From Saprospiraceae bacterium (GTDB lineage Bacteria; Bacteroidota; Bacteroidia; Chitinophagales; Saprospiraceae), in contig JAHDGU010000009.1 in the NCBI GenBank assembly GCA_020627535.1, positions 62,001-126,000 of the forward strand: 64,000 nucleotides of DNA, given 5' to 3'. The position numbers were made by a program, and so were the translations under genes. Within the stretch, counting starts at the first letter, position 1. Every line of letters begins with the position of its first letter. Below the pieces are notes generated by a model that saw only the letters and a list, made by a program, of their open reading frames with translations, was not told where the DNA came from and made no database searches. Below are positions 35,369-42,403 of the stretch, one piece after another.

Positions 35369-36757
35369 TCATGCAATCTTTAGATGGCCTGCGCCTTTGA
35401 AGAAATCTGATTGCTCAATCCTCTTGATAGAATCGAGCTGATCAATGAGGATGTACTTCTGGAACGAGTCCAGTTTCTTATGTGCTGTCAGCTTCATGAT
35501 GTCATACGCAGGGATGCCCGCTAAGTACATATTGGTCGCGCCTGTTCGTCGTGCTGTGTGTGTGGTCATGAGTTCATACTTTGGCTTTGACTTGATGACG
35601 GTTTGACCCTTAGAGGTTTCATTGACTTGGACCATGCCGTCGATACCTGCGAGCTGGCATACTTCTTTGATATACTTATTCAATTTCTGAGGGCTCAGCT
35701 CGGGAATAGAGTAGTCGTGTCTCTCTAATATGGTCCTTAGCTCTGGCCTGATTGGTATCTTGACTTTGTACTTGGTTTTCTGATTGATCATTTCGATGTA
35801 CTCGCCCTTGATATGGTGCGGCCTGATCCTTGAGTAATCTGAGTGTCTGAGAGCAGTGTAGCAACCACATAGGAATATGTCTCTGGCCTTGGATAGGTGA
35901 GCTGGCATGTCATCCAATTCAAACAATACTCTTACCTCTGTCCGAGTAAGTGCTACATGAGTAGACTGAGACTTTGGCTTCTTGATCTTATCCAAAGATG
36001 AAAGTATTCGCCTGACCTCGATGTCCTTGATCAATGGCTCTTCATCTTTCTTGATGAGTTTGTAGTTCTGATCTTGAATACCTGATAGGAATTCTCTCAC
36101 CACTCTTTTGAGATGCTGTATGCAGCGACCGGCATAGGCTGGTTTCACATTTCTCTCTGAGTATAGGTATTGAAGCCAATCCTCTATCATTTCCCTACTT
36201 ACATCTTCAATCATGAGTTGGCGCGAGGAATGATCCTGGAATTTGTCAAGAGCCTCTTTGGTGGTCATGTAGGCCTTCACTGTGCTGTAGTTGTACCGAG
36301 AGCCGCTATCGGTCAGTATCTTGCCTCTGCCAGCTCTGAAGATAAAGTCTGTGAAGATCTCACTGAGCTTGAAGTCTTTTCGCTTTTCCTTCTTTTGCTC
36401 AGGTCGTGCAGTTTTGATCTTGGAGTCGAGGTATTCCTTCCAGTCTTTCTTTTTAGGTGTGGTCATGCTCATATCGGCCAGTCCAAACCATTCGTCCGAT
36501 AGAGTTACGATCTTCTTGAGCCTTGCCCTGATATTCTTGAGTTGAGTATCGAGCTGAGGAATTGACTTCGAGTACTCAGAGATGAGCTTTCGCGACTTTG
36601 TGGGTTCTTGACTATCTGGATTCCATAGAGAAGGGATAATCTGGCATCCTGTACCATATAGCCACCTCTGGCCCTGATGATAGAAGAGTAGCCTGATGGA
36701 TGTCGCACCTGTGGCAGACGCCTCCTTCAGACGAAACTGATAGTTCCGCTGGTTCAT
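35369..36757 (-). CDS. Tyrosine recombinase (integrase)
   Basis: 462 residues. An N-terminal Arm/SAM-like region is followed by a catalytic domain with the first arginine in Y-T-A-L-R-H-S-D near residue 300, H-T-A-R-R-T near 395, T-A-H-K-K near 418 and the nucleophilic tyrosine in S-F-Q-K-Y-I near 430. The final H of the usual H-x-x-R is in place. It is adjacent to the tRNA-Asp attachment site, as expected for a site-specific integrase of this element. The upstream region has paired repeats and palindromes that could be arm sites. Confidence 0.93.
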   Translation of the reverse strand: MNQRNYQFRLKEASATGATSIRLLFYHQGQRWLYGTGCQIIPSLWNPDSQEPTKSRKLISEYSKSIPQLDTQLKNIRARLKKIVTLSDEWFGLADMSMTTPKKKDWKEYLDSKIKTARPEQKKEKRKDFKLSEIFTDFIFRAGRGKILTDSGSRYNYSTVKAYMTTKEALDKFQDHSSRQLMIEDVSREMIEDWLQYLYSERNVKPAYAGRCIQHLKRVVREFLSGIQDQNYKLIKKDEEPLIKDIEVRRILSSLDKIKKPKSQSTHVALTRTEVRVLFELDDMPAHLSKARDIFLCGCYTALRHSDYSRIRPHHIKGEYIEMINQKTKYKVKIPIRPELRTILERHDYSIPELSPQKLNKYIKEVCQLAGIDGMVQVNETSKGQTVIKSKPKYELMTTHTARRTGATNMYLAGIPAYDIMKLTAHKKLDSFQKYILIDQLDSIKRIEQSDFFKGAGHLKIA

Positions 36758-36782
36758 ACACTAACTTTCCTTAAAGATAGTG

Positions 36783-36879
36783 AGGTGCGGTCTCAGGTGC
36801 GGTATTTATTATATCTTATTTTATCCCATTTGATAATGGGAAAATCTTGGATCAATCGCGAAACGCCCGTATACCGGCG
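36783..36879. promoter_or_regulatory. Candidate integrase/Xis arm sites and int promoter region
   Basis: Between the integrase start and the right att site lie two direct copies of AGGTGCGGT (36783 and 36795, 12 bases apart), the perfect palindrome CCCATTTGATAATGGG (36825-36840), and the near-perfect palindrome CGCCCGTATACCGGCG (36864-36879). Such clusters next to an att core are typical of recombinase arm and accessory sites. No gene is seen. Confidence 0.45.
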
Positions 36880-36898
36880 GTTTAGATCAAATCAGAGC

Positions 36899-36936
36899 AA
36901 AAAAAGAGCCAATTCCAAATCAATGAAATCGGCTCT
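36899..36936 (-). terminator. Element-borne terminator now serving tRNA-Asp
   Basis: On the minus strand, a 12-bp stem with two wobbles (AGAGCC... / ...GGCTCT) and a run of seven T lies four bases after the tRNA 3' end. Its sequence is unrelated to the terminator left behind at 29941. Confidence 0.82.
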
Positions 36937-36938
36937 AA

Positions 36939-36954
36939 GCGGTCCGGACGGGAC
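36939..36954. repeat. Right attachment site (within tRNA-Asp 3' end)
   Basis: Same 16 bases as 29980-29995. Because the copy is exact, the tRNA remains intact after integration. Confidence 0.88.
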
Positions 36955-37013
36955 TCGAACCCGCGACCTCCTGCGTGACAGGCAGGCATTCTAACCAACT
37001 GAACTACCGGACC
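36940..37013 (-). tRNA. tRNA-Asp (anticodon GTC)
   Basis: 74 bases. Acceptor stem GGTCCGG/CCGGACC with discriminator G, D-loop with AGTTGGTTAGA, anticodon loop CTGTCAC, T-arm GGTTCGAGTCC. No CCA encoded. It is the integration target of the adjacent element. Confidence 0.97.
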
Positions 37014-37172
37014 TGGTATCTTCATACCTCGCTACCTGAGCAGCGCGTGCAAATATAGTACAGTGAGACAATTCACAAAAAATATTTTTGTCTCAGCTCG
37101 TCTAGCTCGACACCTAGTCCTGTGACTACTTTGAAGCTCTTCTGACAATTTCTCATGGTCAATAATTTACTT
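37014..37172. other. tRNA-Asp upstream region, no gene seen
   Basis: Minus-strand promoter DNA of tRNA-Asp is expected here. No convincing gene is present on either strand; the stretch is A+T rich near 37070-37090. Confidence 0.3.
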
Positions 37173-37186
37173 TACCCAATAGGGTA
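37173..37186. promoter_or_regulatory. TACCC-N4-GGGTA palindrome before response regulator
   Basis: TACCC-AATA-GGGTA, perfect arms. It precedes the small gene and response regulator below. A second copy (TACCC-AGTC-GGGTA) sits at 38031. Confidence 0.5.
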
Positions 37187-37221
37187 GCTCTAGCTACAAT
37201 GCCCACCATCATCTTTGCGCC

Positions 37222-37374
37222 GTGAGCTTGACTTCAGCACAGATCGTACTAGAGCAATTTGAGTCATACCTTGACTTGCAGGAGCATTTGCTGCTAGAAG
37301 TTTTGGCTGATCTGCAGGATATCTCAGATTGCATCGATCAAAATGTCGTGTTCTTGCCCACGGACAGCTCGTGA
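37222..37374 (+). CDS. Possible small protein upstream of a response regulator
   Basis: 50 residues from a GTG, mostly one long amphipathic, acidic helix (for example Q-I-V-L-E-Q-F-E-S-Y-L...L-L-E-V-L-A-D-L-Q-D-I). It ends 12 bases before the response regulator start, on the same strand, after a regulator-like palindrome. No family known; open frames of this length can arise by chance. Confidence 0.35.
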   Translation: MSLTSAQIVLEQFESYLDLQEHLLLEVLADLQDISDCIDQNVVFLPTDSS

Positions 37375-37386
37375 GCGACTGTACAT

Positions 37387-38019
37387 TTGCGCAAGCGAAA
37401 TCTGCACAGACGCATCAAAAAGATTCTCATCATCGAAGATGATCCTCTGATTGCACAGGATCTCAAAGCTCTCCTACAAGAACATGACTTTCAAGTCGTA
37501 GGCGTTGGCCACAATGCACGTCATGGCCTTGACCTTGTCCATAAGCATCAACCAGATCTTGTGATGCTGGACATCTATCTTGGAGTTGGTGACAGTGGTA
37601 TTGACGTGGCCCGGTCTATGACGGTCAATCATCCAGATATTCCCTTTGTCTTCTTGAGCTCTCATGATGACGAGCTGACCTTGGAGGAGGCATATGCGCA
37701 TGGGCCAGCCGGCTATATCGTCAAGCCTTTTCAAGACCGGACACTACTCACTACAGTCAAGCTTGCGCTCCAAAAGACTGTGACGCTCACAGAATCTAAT
37801 CCTGACCAGCTGTCGAAATCCGCTCTTGAGTCAAAACTTCAGCAGAGCTTTTCGGATCAGGAACATCAGGTGCTCGTCGGTCTGCTTGCGGGTAAGAGCT
37901 ACAAGGAGATTGCTGCAGAGATTCACCTCAGTAGTCATGCTATCAAGTATCACGCAGGCAAGATCTATCGGAAGTTGGATATAGATTCGCGAGGCGAATT
38001 GGCCGCCCTCCTGATATGA
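37387..38019 (+). CDS. Response regulator, REC plus LuxR-type HTH
   Basis: 210 residues. The receiver domain (about 10-130) shows acidic pocket I-E-D-D near 16-19, phosphoacceptor D in V-M-L-D-I near 60 and K in V-K-P-F near 114. A LuxR-type helix-turn-helix occupies about 150-205 (K-S-Y-K-E-I-A-A...A-I-K-Y-H-A-G-K-I-Y-R-K-L). The start is a TTG; no ATG lies upstream in frame. No histidine kinase is encoded nearby, so its partner is elsewhere. Confidence 0.88.
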   Translation: MRKRNLHRRIKKILIIEDDPLIAQDLKALLQEHDFQVVGVGHNARHGLDLVHKHQPDLVMLDIYLGVGDSGIDVARSMTVNHPDIPFVFLSSHDDELTLEEAYAHGPAGYIVKPFQDRTLLTTVKLALQKTVTLTESNPDQLSKSALESKLQQSFSDQEHQVLVGLLAGKSYKEIAAEIHLSSHAIKYHAGKIYRKLDIDSRGELAALLI

Positions 38020-38030
38020 CGGTGACATCT

Positions 38031-38044
38031 TACCCAGTCGGGTA
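38031..38044. promoter_or_regulatory. TACCC-N4-GGGTA palindrome before LuxR-type gene
   Basis: TACCC-AGTC-GGGTA, directly before the second LuxR-type gene and 12 bases after the first regulator's stop codon. Same core as at 37173. Confidence 0.5.
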
Positions 38045-38107
38045 GTGACACCCCTAGAGGACGACGATAGCTTTGAGGCCAATGGATCTAACCAATATAC
38101 CTCGCCC

Positions 38108-38323
38108 ATGATATCCAAGCTCTCTACACGTGAAGTAGAAGTGCTCAATCTCATTGCATGGGAGCAGAGCAATAAGCAGATTGCATCGACCCTGTATATC
38201 TCCGAACACACCGTGAAGTCTCACCGGAAAAATATCATGCACAAGCTTGAGGTCCTCAATGCAGCTGGACTGGTCCGTCGCGGCATTGAGCTGGGTTACA
38301 TTGCACTCCAAAGAGCTTCATAG
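38108..38323 (+). CDS. LuxR-type DNA-binding protein without receiver domain
   Basis: 71 residues from the ATG, consisting of only the LuxR helix-turn-helix (K-L-S-T-R-E-V-E-V-L-N-L-I...N-K-Q-I-A-S-T-L-Y-I-S-E-H-T-V-K-S-H-R-K-N-I-M). A GTG at 38045, right after the palindrome, would add 21 residues. It might bind the palindrome as a homodimer, which is inference. It could derive from a duplicated response regulator that lost its receiver domain. Confidence 0.75.
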   Translation: MISKLSTREVEVLNLIAWEQSNKQIASTLYISEHTVKSHRKNIMHKLEVLNAAGLVRRGIELGYIALQRAS

Positions 38324-38402
38324 CAGATTCAAGTCTCGGTACTGTCGCATTCTGACCCTTGTGGTCTTGCGGCAGTACCTTTATCGCAGCTATTATCATA
38401 CT

Positions 38403-38864
38403 ATGAACTATCTACTCAAGCTGCAGGATCGTATTAGTGCCAAGCCATTTGGCAAGCGTATCTTTTCCCGACTTGTAGCAGGCAAGGCGCCTTATTTCCT
38501 CACGATTCGCCCTCAGATCATCGAGTTAAGGCACAACTACATCAAGGCATCTATGCGCAAGCGTCGTGCTGTTTTCAATCACCTCAAGACCGTCCACGCC
38601 ATTGCGAGTTGCAATTTGTGCGAGTTTGCTGCAGGAATCTGCATGGAAGCCTCGATCCCCAAGCATCGCAGGTGGATACCAGTCGGCATGAATGTGTCCT
38701 ATCTGCACAAAGCAAAGACGGATCTCACGGCTACATGTGATCTCTCGGAGGTAGATTGGGAATCATGTGATCAAGTTGATTGCGAAGTGTCAGTCAAGGA
38801 TGCGGATGGTACAGAAGTCGTACATGCCACCATCTACATGAAGGTATCGGATCGGAAAAAATAG
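38403..38864 (+). CDS. DUF4442 (hotdog-fold) protein
   Basis: 153 residues. The pattern R-N/H-x-x-A-S-M-R...H-x-x-A-I-A...N-L-C-E-F-A-A-G near 45-80 fits DUF4442, a hotdog-fold family related to acyl-CoA thioesterases. R-H-N-Y-I-K-A-S-M-R near 45 and K-x-L-T-A-T-C-D near 103 are also family-like. Reaction unproven. Start taken at the ATG giving M-N-Y-L-L-K; an upstream open frame overlaps the LuxR gene. Confidence 0.78.
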   Translation: MNYLLKLQDRISAKPFGKRIFSRLVAGKAPYFLTIRPQIIELRHNYIKASMRKRRAVFNHLKTVHAIASCNLCEFAAGICMEASIPKHRRWIPVGMNVSYLHKAKTDLTATCDLSEVDWESCDQVDCEVSVKDADGTEVVHATIYMKVSDRKK

Positions 38865-38877
38865 GTCCGTCGCAGGT

Positions 38878-38894
38878 CATTTTCGCGAAAGCGC
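38878..38894 (+). repeat. Dispersed hairpin motif, intergenic variant
   Basis: CATTTTCGCGAAAGCGC between the DUF4442 and TPR genes. The stem has CGC/GCG in place of GGC/GCC, so the base pairs changed together while the CATTTT start and GAAA loop stayed. Confidence 0.5.
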
Positions 38895-38939
38895 GTCCAT
38901 GGAGCTCATCCTTAGAAAGACTTTTGTGTTAATCCTCGT

Positions 38940-39674
38940 ATGAAGACGATCGTAGTGATATCTTGTTTGTTGATCTCCAGCATGCTGTGGTCGGCGAGTG
39001 AGCCGATATCCTTCCAGCTTCAGCTTGAGCAGGCACTGGAGCAGTCCTTCGTGCAAGGTCCAGAGACTCTATTGAGTTTTGTGGAGCGGTTTGAGGAGGA
39101 TCATTATTGGCACTCATTTGGGCTCTTTTATCTTGGGATTCACTATCAATATCGGGAGGATCAGGATGAGGCTTTCGCCAAAATGTATTGTGATAAAGCG
39201 ATCGAACTGCTGAGCTCGAGACCAAGTCTTGACTCGGAGGATCTAGCACTGCTCTCGTATATCTCAGGATTTACTCTCCAATGGTATAAAGGTCCTTCAC
39301 AGTGGTTGAAGGCCCAACGTACCAAGTCCTGGGCAAAGCAAGCCACGGAGCTAGATCCGAATAACCCGCGCGCCTGCTTTGTCTATGGGAATCTTGATAG
39401 CTACACGCCTAAAAGTCTTGGCGGAGGGAAGGTTGCCTATTCTATGCTTCTCGAGGCCAAGGAGAAATTGGAAGCAGAAGTATCGAGTAGTTCAGAGCCG
39501 AGTTGGGGTCTGCTCAAAACCTACCAAGCCCTCACCAGGTACTGTCTTGAGACAGGGCGAAATGAAGAAGCCAAGAGCCTTTTGCAGCAAGGCTTGAACC
39601 TCTTTCCAGAAGATATTGAATTGCAGCAGAGAAGACTCGTTATAGCTGCGGGAGCCGAGAAAATTAGTGACTAA
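38940..39674 (+). CDS. Secreted TPR-like protein
   Basis: 244 residues with a signal peptide (about 1-20). Helical repeats include F-A-K-M-Y-C-D-K-A-I-E-L-L near 80, T-E-L-D-P-N-N-P-R-A-C-F-V-Y-G-N near 135 and E-A-K-S-L-L-Q-Q-G-L-N-L-F-P-E-D near 215. S-L-G-G-G near 160 recurs in this family. It is likely periplasmic or outer-membrane associated; function unknown. A dispersed hairpin motif at 39169-39185 encodes E-A-F-A-K-M. Confidence 0.82.
   Translation: MKTIVVISCLLISSMLWSASEPISFQLQLEQALEQSFVQGPETLLSFVERFEEDHYWHSFGLFYLGIHYQYREDQDEAFAKMYCDKAIELLSSRPSLDSEDLALLSYISGFTLQWYKGPSQWLKAQRTKSWAKQATELDPNNPRACFVYGNLDSYTPKSLGGGKVAYSMLLEAKEKLEAEVSSSSEPSWGLLKTYQALTRYCLETGRNEEAKSLLQQGLNLFPEDIELQQRRLVIAAGAEKISD
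39169..39185 (-). repeat. Dispersed hairpin motif inside a TPR gene
   Basis: Complement reads CATTTTGGCGAAAGCCT. The coding strand gives A-F-A-K-M, close to A-F-A-Q-M in the other TPR gene (17450) and A-S-A-K-M in the ArgK gene (58474). Confidence 0.6.
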
Positions 39675-39678
39675 TCAC

Positions 39679-40437
39679 CTAGTGTCCTAGACAAGTTCTT
39701 GCATGCATAGCCGCACCTGTGATGCCAGCATTATTCATCAATGAGGCACGCTTGAGTACGGTGTCTACGGTAAGATACTCTTCGTAGAGGTCAAATTTCT
39801 TACTAACTCCGCCGCCCAAGATGATCATTGCCGGAGAGAAGAGGAAATTGATATGCTCCAGATACTCGTTGAGCGCTGTGCCCCAAGTGCGCCAGTCCAG
39901 ATCATGTCGCTCTCGAGCACGATTGCTCACGTGATGCTCTGCAATTTCAAAATTGTGCCATTTGAGATGTCCCATCTCGGTGTTGGGTACGAGCTTGCCA
40001 TCTACAAAGATCCCAGAGCCGATGCCGGTACCTAGTGTGAGCAATATGACAGTGCCATCTACCCCACGCCCTTGACCAAAGGCCATCTCAGCAATACCAG
40101 CAGCGTCTGCGTCATTGACCAAAAAACACTGCTGACCTACGCGCTCCGATATGTACTCCTCGGCGGGGAAGTTGAGCCAAGCTCTATTGATATTGGCGGC
40201 GCTGGCAGTCTTACCTCTGCGGATGATGGCTGGAAAGCCACATCCGATAGGACCTTGCCATTCAAAGTGATCCATAAGTTGCTTGATGGCGCCAGAGATC
40301 GCTTCGGGATCCTTTGGCTCAGGCGTGCCCATCTTGTATTTCTCAGTGACAAACTGCCCTGTGAAGGTATTGACGATAGCGGCTTTCATACCAGTGCCAC
40401 CGACATCTATACCTAGCTGATGATCTGAAGATTGCAT
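39679..40437 (-). CDS. ppgK: Polyphosphate glucokinase, ROK family
   Basis: 252 residues, the length of polyphosphate glucokinases rather than classic ROK regulators. It phosphorylates glucose with polyphosphate (and often ATP). L-G-I-D-V-G-G-T-G-M-K near residue 8 binds phosphate, N-D-A-D-A-A-G near 105 carries the catalytic aspartate, and T-L-G-T-G-I-G-S-G near 133 binds the donor. M-G-H-L-K near 153 replaces the zinc-coordinating region of other ROK proteins. It is 33 bases downstream of fadD on the same strand. Confidence 0.88.
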   Translation of the reverse strand: MQSSDHQLGIDVGGTGMKAAIVNTFTGQFVTEKYKMGTPEPKDPEAISGAIKQLMDHFEWQGPIGCGFPAIIRRGKTASAANINRAWLNFPAEEYISERVGQQCFLVNDADAAGIAEMAFGQGRGVDGTVILLTLGTGIGSGIFVDGKLVPNTEMGHLKWHNFEIAEHHVSNRARERHDLDWRTWGTALNEYLEHINFLFSPAMIILGGGVSKKFDLYEEYLTVDTVLKRASLMNNAGITGAAMHARTCLGH

Positions 40438-40470
40438 GAGCTTCTATTGAGCTGCATAGTTACGTCTCTA

Positions 40471-42138
40471 CTAGGAATTTTCTTTGAGCATCCGACGCAG
40501 GATCTTTCCGACATTCGATTTGGGTAGATCTTTTCGGAACTCAATTTCTTTGGGCACTTTGTATCCTGTGAGATTCTGACGACAGTGTTGGATGATTTCG
40601 TCTTCTGAGATTTTCTCGTTTTTGACGATGAAGAGCCTGATCTTTTCACTTCCCTTGCCGTCCGGGACTCCAATGGCAGCAGCTTCTGATACAGCATCAA
40701 GTTGACACACTACATCTTCGATTTCATTGGGGTAGACATTGAAGCCAGATACCAAGATCATATCTTTTTTCCTGTCCACGATCTTGAAATAACCATCCTC
40801 TTGCATGAGTGCGATGTCTCCAGTACACAGCCATCCATCTTTGATGGTTTCTGCAGTCTTATCTGGGTCATTGTAGTAGCCTTTCATGACTTGTGGTCCT
40901 TGTATCTGTAGTTCACCGACTTGACCAACTGGAAGGGGATTGTGCTGATCATCCACAATGCGCATACGCGTACTTGGTACCGGCATACCGATGGTGCCGA
41001 TTTGTTCTCCACCATTGAGCGGATTACAGGAGGCGATGGGAGAACTCTCGGTGAGACCATATCCTTCTGCAAGGGTACATCCTGTGCGCTCTTGCCATTT
41101 TTCTGCAATAGCTGTCTGCACAGCCATGCCTCCTCCTACGGTACACTTGAGATTGCTGAAGTCTATATTGTCAAACTCTTTGTGATTGAGCATAGCATTG
41201 AACAGGGTGTTGACTCCAGCGAGGATGCTGACTTGATTCTTCTTCATAGCTTCGATCACCGTGCCGATCTCACGGGGATTGGTAATGAGAGTGGTATGGG
41301 CTCCGATACCAGGCATGCAGAGTCCACACACGGTAAATGCAAAGGTGTGATACAAGGGAAGTGGACAAAGGTTTTCCTCTGGTTTATCACCCAAAGAAGG
41401 AGTGAGCCAAGCCTTGAATTGAAGCATATTGGCGATGAGGTTGCGATTGGTGAGCATGGCGCCTTTGCTCGTGCCTGTGGTGCCACCGGTGTATTGGAAG
41501 AGTATGACGTCTTCATGTCCCCCCTCGTATGGCTTGAGCTTAAACTTAGCTCCTTGTTTGAGCGCTTCAGAAAAACTGACAGCGTTTTGTATGTTGAATT
41601 TTGGGACCATGCGCTTGACTTTGCGCACCATCATATCGACGACTTTGCCCTTGAGGCTGCCGAGGAGTTCTCCCACGCTGGTGGTAATGACAAACTTGAC
41701 TTCTGTACGATCGATAATCTGCTCGAGCTTGTGAGCAAAGTTCTCGAGGATGACGACAGCTTTGACGCCAGCATCACAAAACTGATGTTCCATCTCTCGC
41801 TCCGTGTAGAGCGGATTGGTATTGACCAGAATCATACCTGCTCTTAAGATGCCGTAGGCTGCGATGGGAAATTGTAATACATTGGGTGCCATCAGTGCCA
41901 CTCTATCACCTGGTTCCAGACCACGCATCTGTAGGTAGGCTGCAAAAGCAGCAGATTTTTTGTCCACGTCAGCATATGTGAGCGTCTTATTCATGCAGCT
42001 GTAAGCAGGTTTGGCTGCATGTTTGCTCAGTGCTTCGTCAAGATATTGGACTATGGAATTGTACTTGTTGACATCGATATTGGCTGGAATCTCAGCGGGA
42101 TAATTCCCCAGCCATGGACGTTCTTCGGTGGTCGACAT
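40471..42138 (-). CDS. fadD: Long-chain fatty acid-CoA ligase
   Basis: 555 residues, the usual length. It activates fatty acids to acyl-CoA at the membrane through an acyl-AMP. The AMP-binding loop Y-T-G-G-T-T-G-T-S-K-G is near residue 215, G-Y-G-L-T-E-S-S-P near 358, W-L-C-T-G-D-I near 440, and D-R-K-K-D-M-I near 459 precedes the C-terminal lysine domain. Divergent from rpsA. Confidence 0.94.
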   Translation of the reverse strand: MSTTEERPWLGNYPAEIPANIDVNKYNSIVQYLDEALSKHAAKPAYSCMNKTLTYADVDKKSAAFAAYLQMRGLEPGDRVALMAPNVLQFPIAAYGILRAGMILVNTNPLYTEREMEHQFCDAGVKAVVILENFAHKLEQIIDRTEVKFVITTSVGELLGSLKGKVVDMMVRKVKRMVPKFNIQNAVSFSEALKQGAKFKLKPYEGGHEDVILFQYTGGTTGTSKGAMLTNRNLIANMLQFKAWLTPSLGDKPEENLCPLPLYHTFAFTVCGLCMPGIGAHTTLITNPREIGTVIEAMKKNQVSILAGVNTLFNAMLNHKEFDNIDFSNLKCTVGGGMAVQTAIAEKWQERTGCTLAEGYGLTESSPIASCNPLNGGEQIGTIGMPVPSTRMRIVDDQHNPLPVGQVGELQIQGPQVMKGYYNDPDKTAETIKDGWLCTGDIALMQEDGYFKIVDRKKDMILVSGFNVYPNEIEDVVCQLDAVSEAAAIGVPDGKGSEKIRLFIVKNEKISEDEIIQHCRQNLTGYKVPKEIEFRKDLPKSNVGKILRRMLKENS

Positions 42139-42204
42139 AGACTTGATTTTGAATCGAAGGCTTAAGATAGGTCAATCTCCTCTGGAGATCGAAATCAGTC
42201 GCAA

Positions 42205-42223
42205 TTTTTTTGGGTGAAAGCCC
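42205..42223 (+). repeat. Dispersed hairpin motif in the fadD-rpsA gap
   Basis: TTTTTTTGGGTGAAAGCCC; one G-T wobble in the stem. It lies between divergent genes, so it cannot be a terminator for either. Confidence 0.55.
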
Positions 42224-42349
42224 TATGTCTGATGATAAGCTGCTATGTATAGATAACTCTGCAAGAGGAGCATATATATGACGCAAAAGACTATTTGTGT
42301 AGTTGGACATCGTCCTTGACTCATCAAAGCGATAACCCCAATAAAACCG

Positions 42350-42357
42350 TAGCTTTG
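42350..42357 (+). promoter_or_regulatory. -7-box-like sequence upstream of rpsA
   Basis: TAGCTTTG matches TAnnTTTG, 46 bases before the rpsA ATG. The nearest TTG upstream is too far away to be a normal -33 box. Confidence 0.4.
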
Positions 42358-42403
42358 CAGTCCTTTTTGAAACACTATTTATTCACTAACAAACAAACCT
42401 TTT

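Larger units (their letters stand above)
29980..36954 (-). mobile_element. Integrated satellite-like genetic element in tRNA-Asp
   Basis: A 7-kb island bounded by a 16-bp direct repeat that duplicates the tRNA-Asp 3' end. The recombinase gene sits next to the intact tRNA. All eight genes read on the minus strand in the order integrase, 244-aa unknown, HTH/Xis-like, Rep-like, DUF5681/small-terminase-like, lipoprotein, 318-aa unknown, NlpC-like. DNA is visibly more A+T rich than its flanks and contains no copy of the host's dispersed hairpin motif. There is no capsid, portal, tail or conjugation gene, so it would need a helper for transfer. Satellite identity is inferred from gene order. Confidence 0.85.

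Noticed and set aside
36785-36994. Open frame reading into tRNA-Asp
   Set aside because: It covers the integrase control region and ends inside a tRNA; the peptide is an artefact of the tRNA sequence.
40921-41847. Long open frame on the plus strand across fadD
   Set aside because: It lies opposite the clear fatty acid-CoA ligase gene and its protein has no domain features; it reflects codon bias of the real gene.
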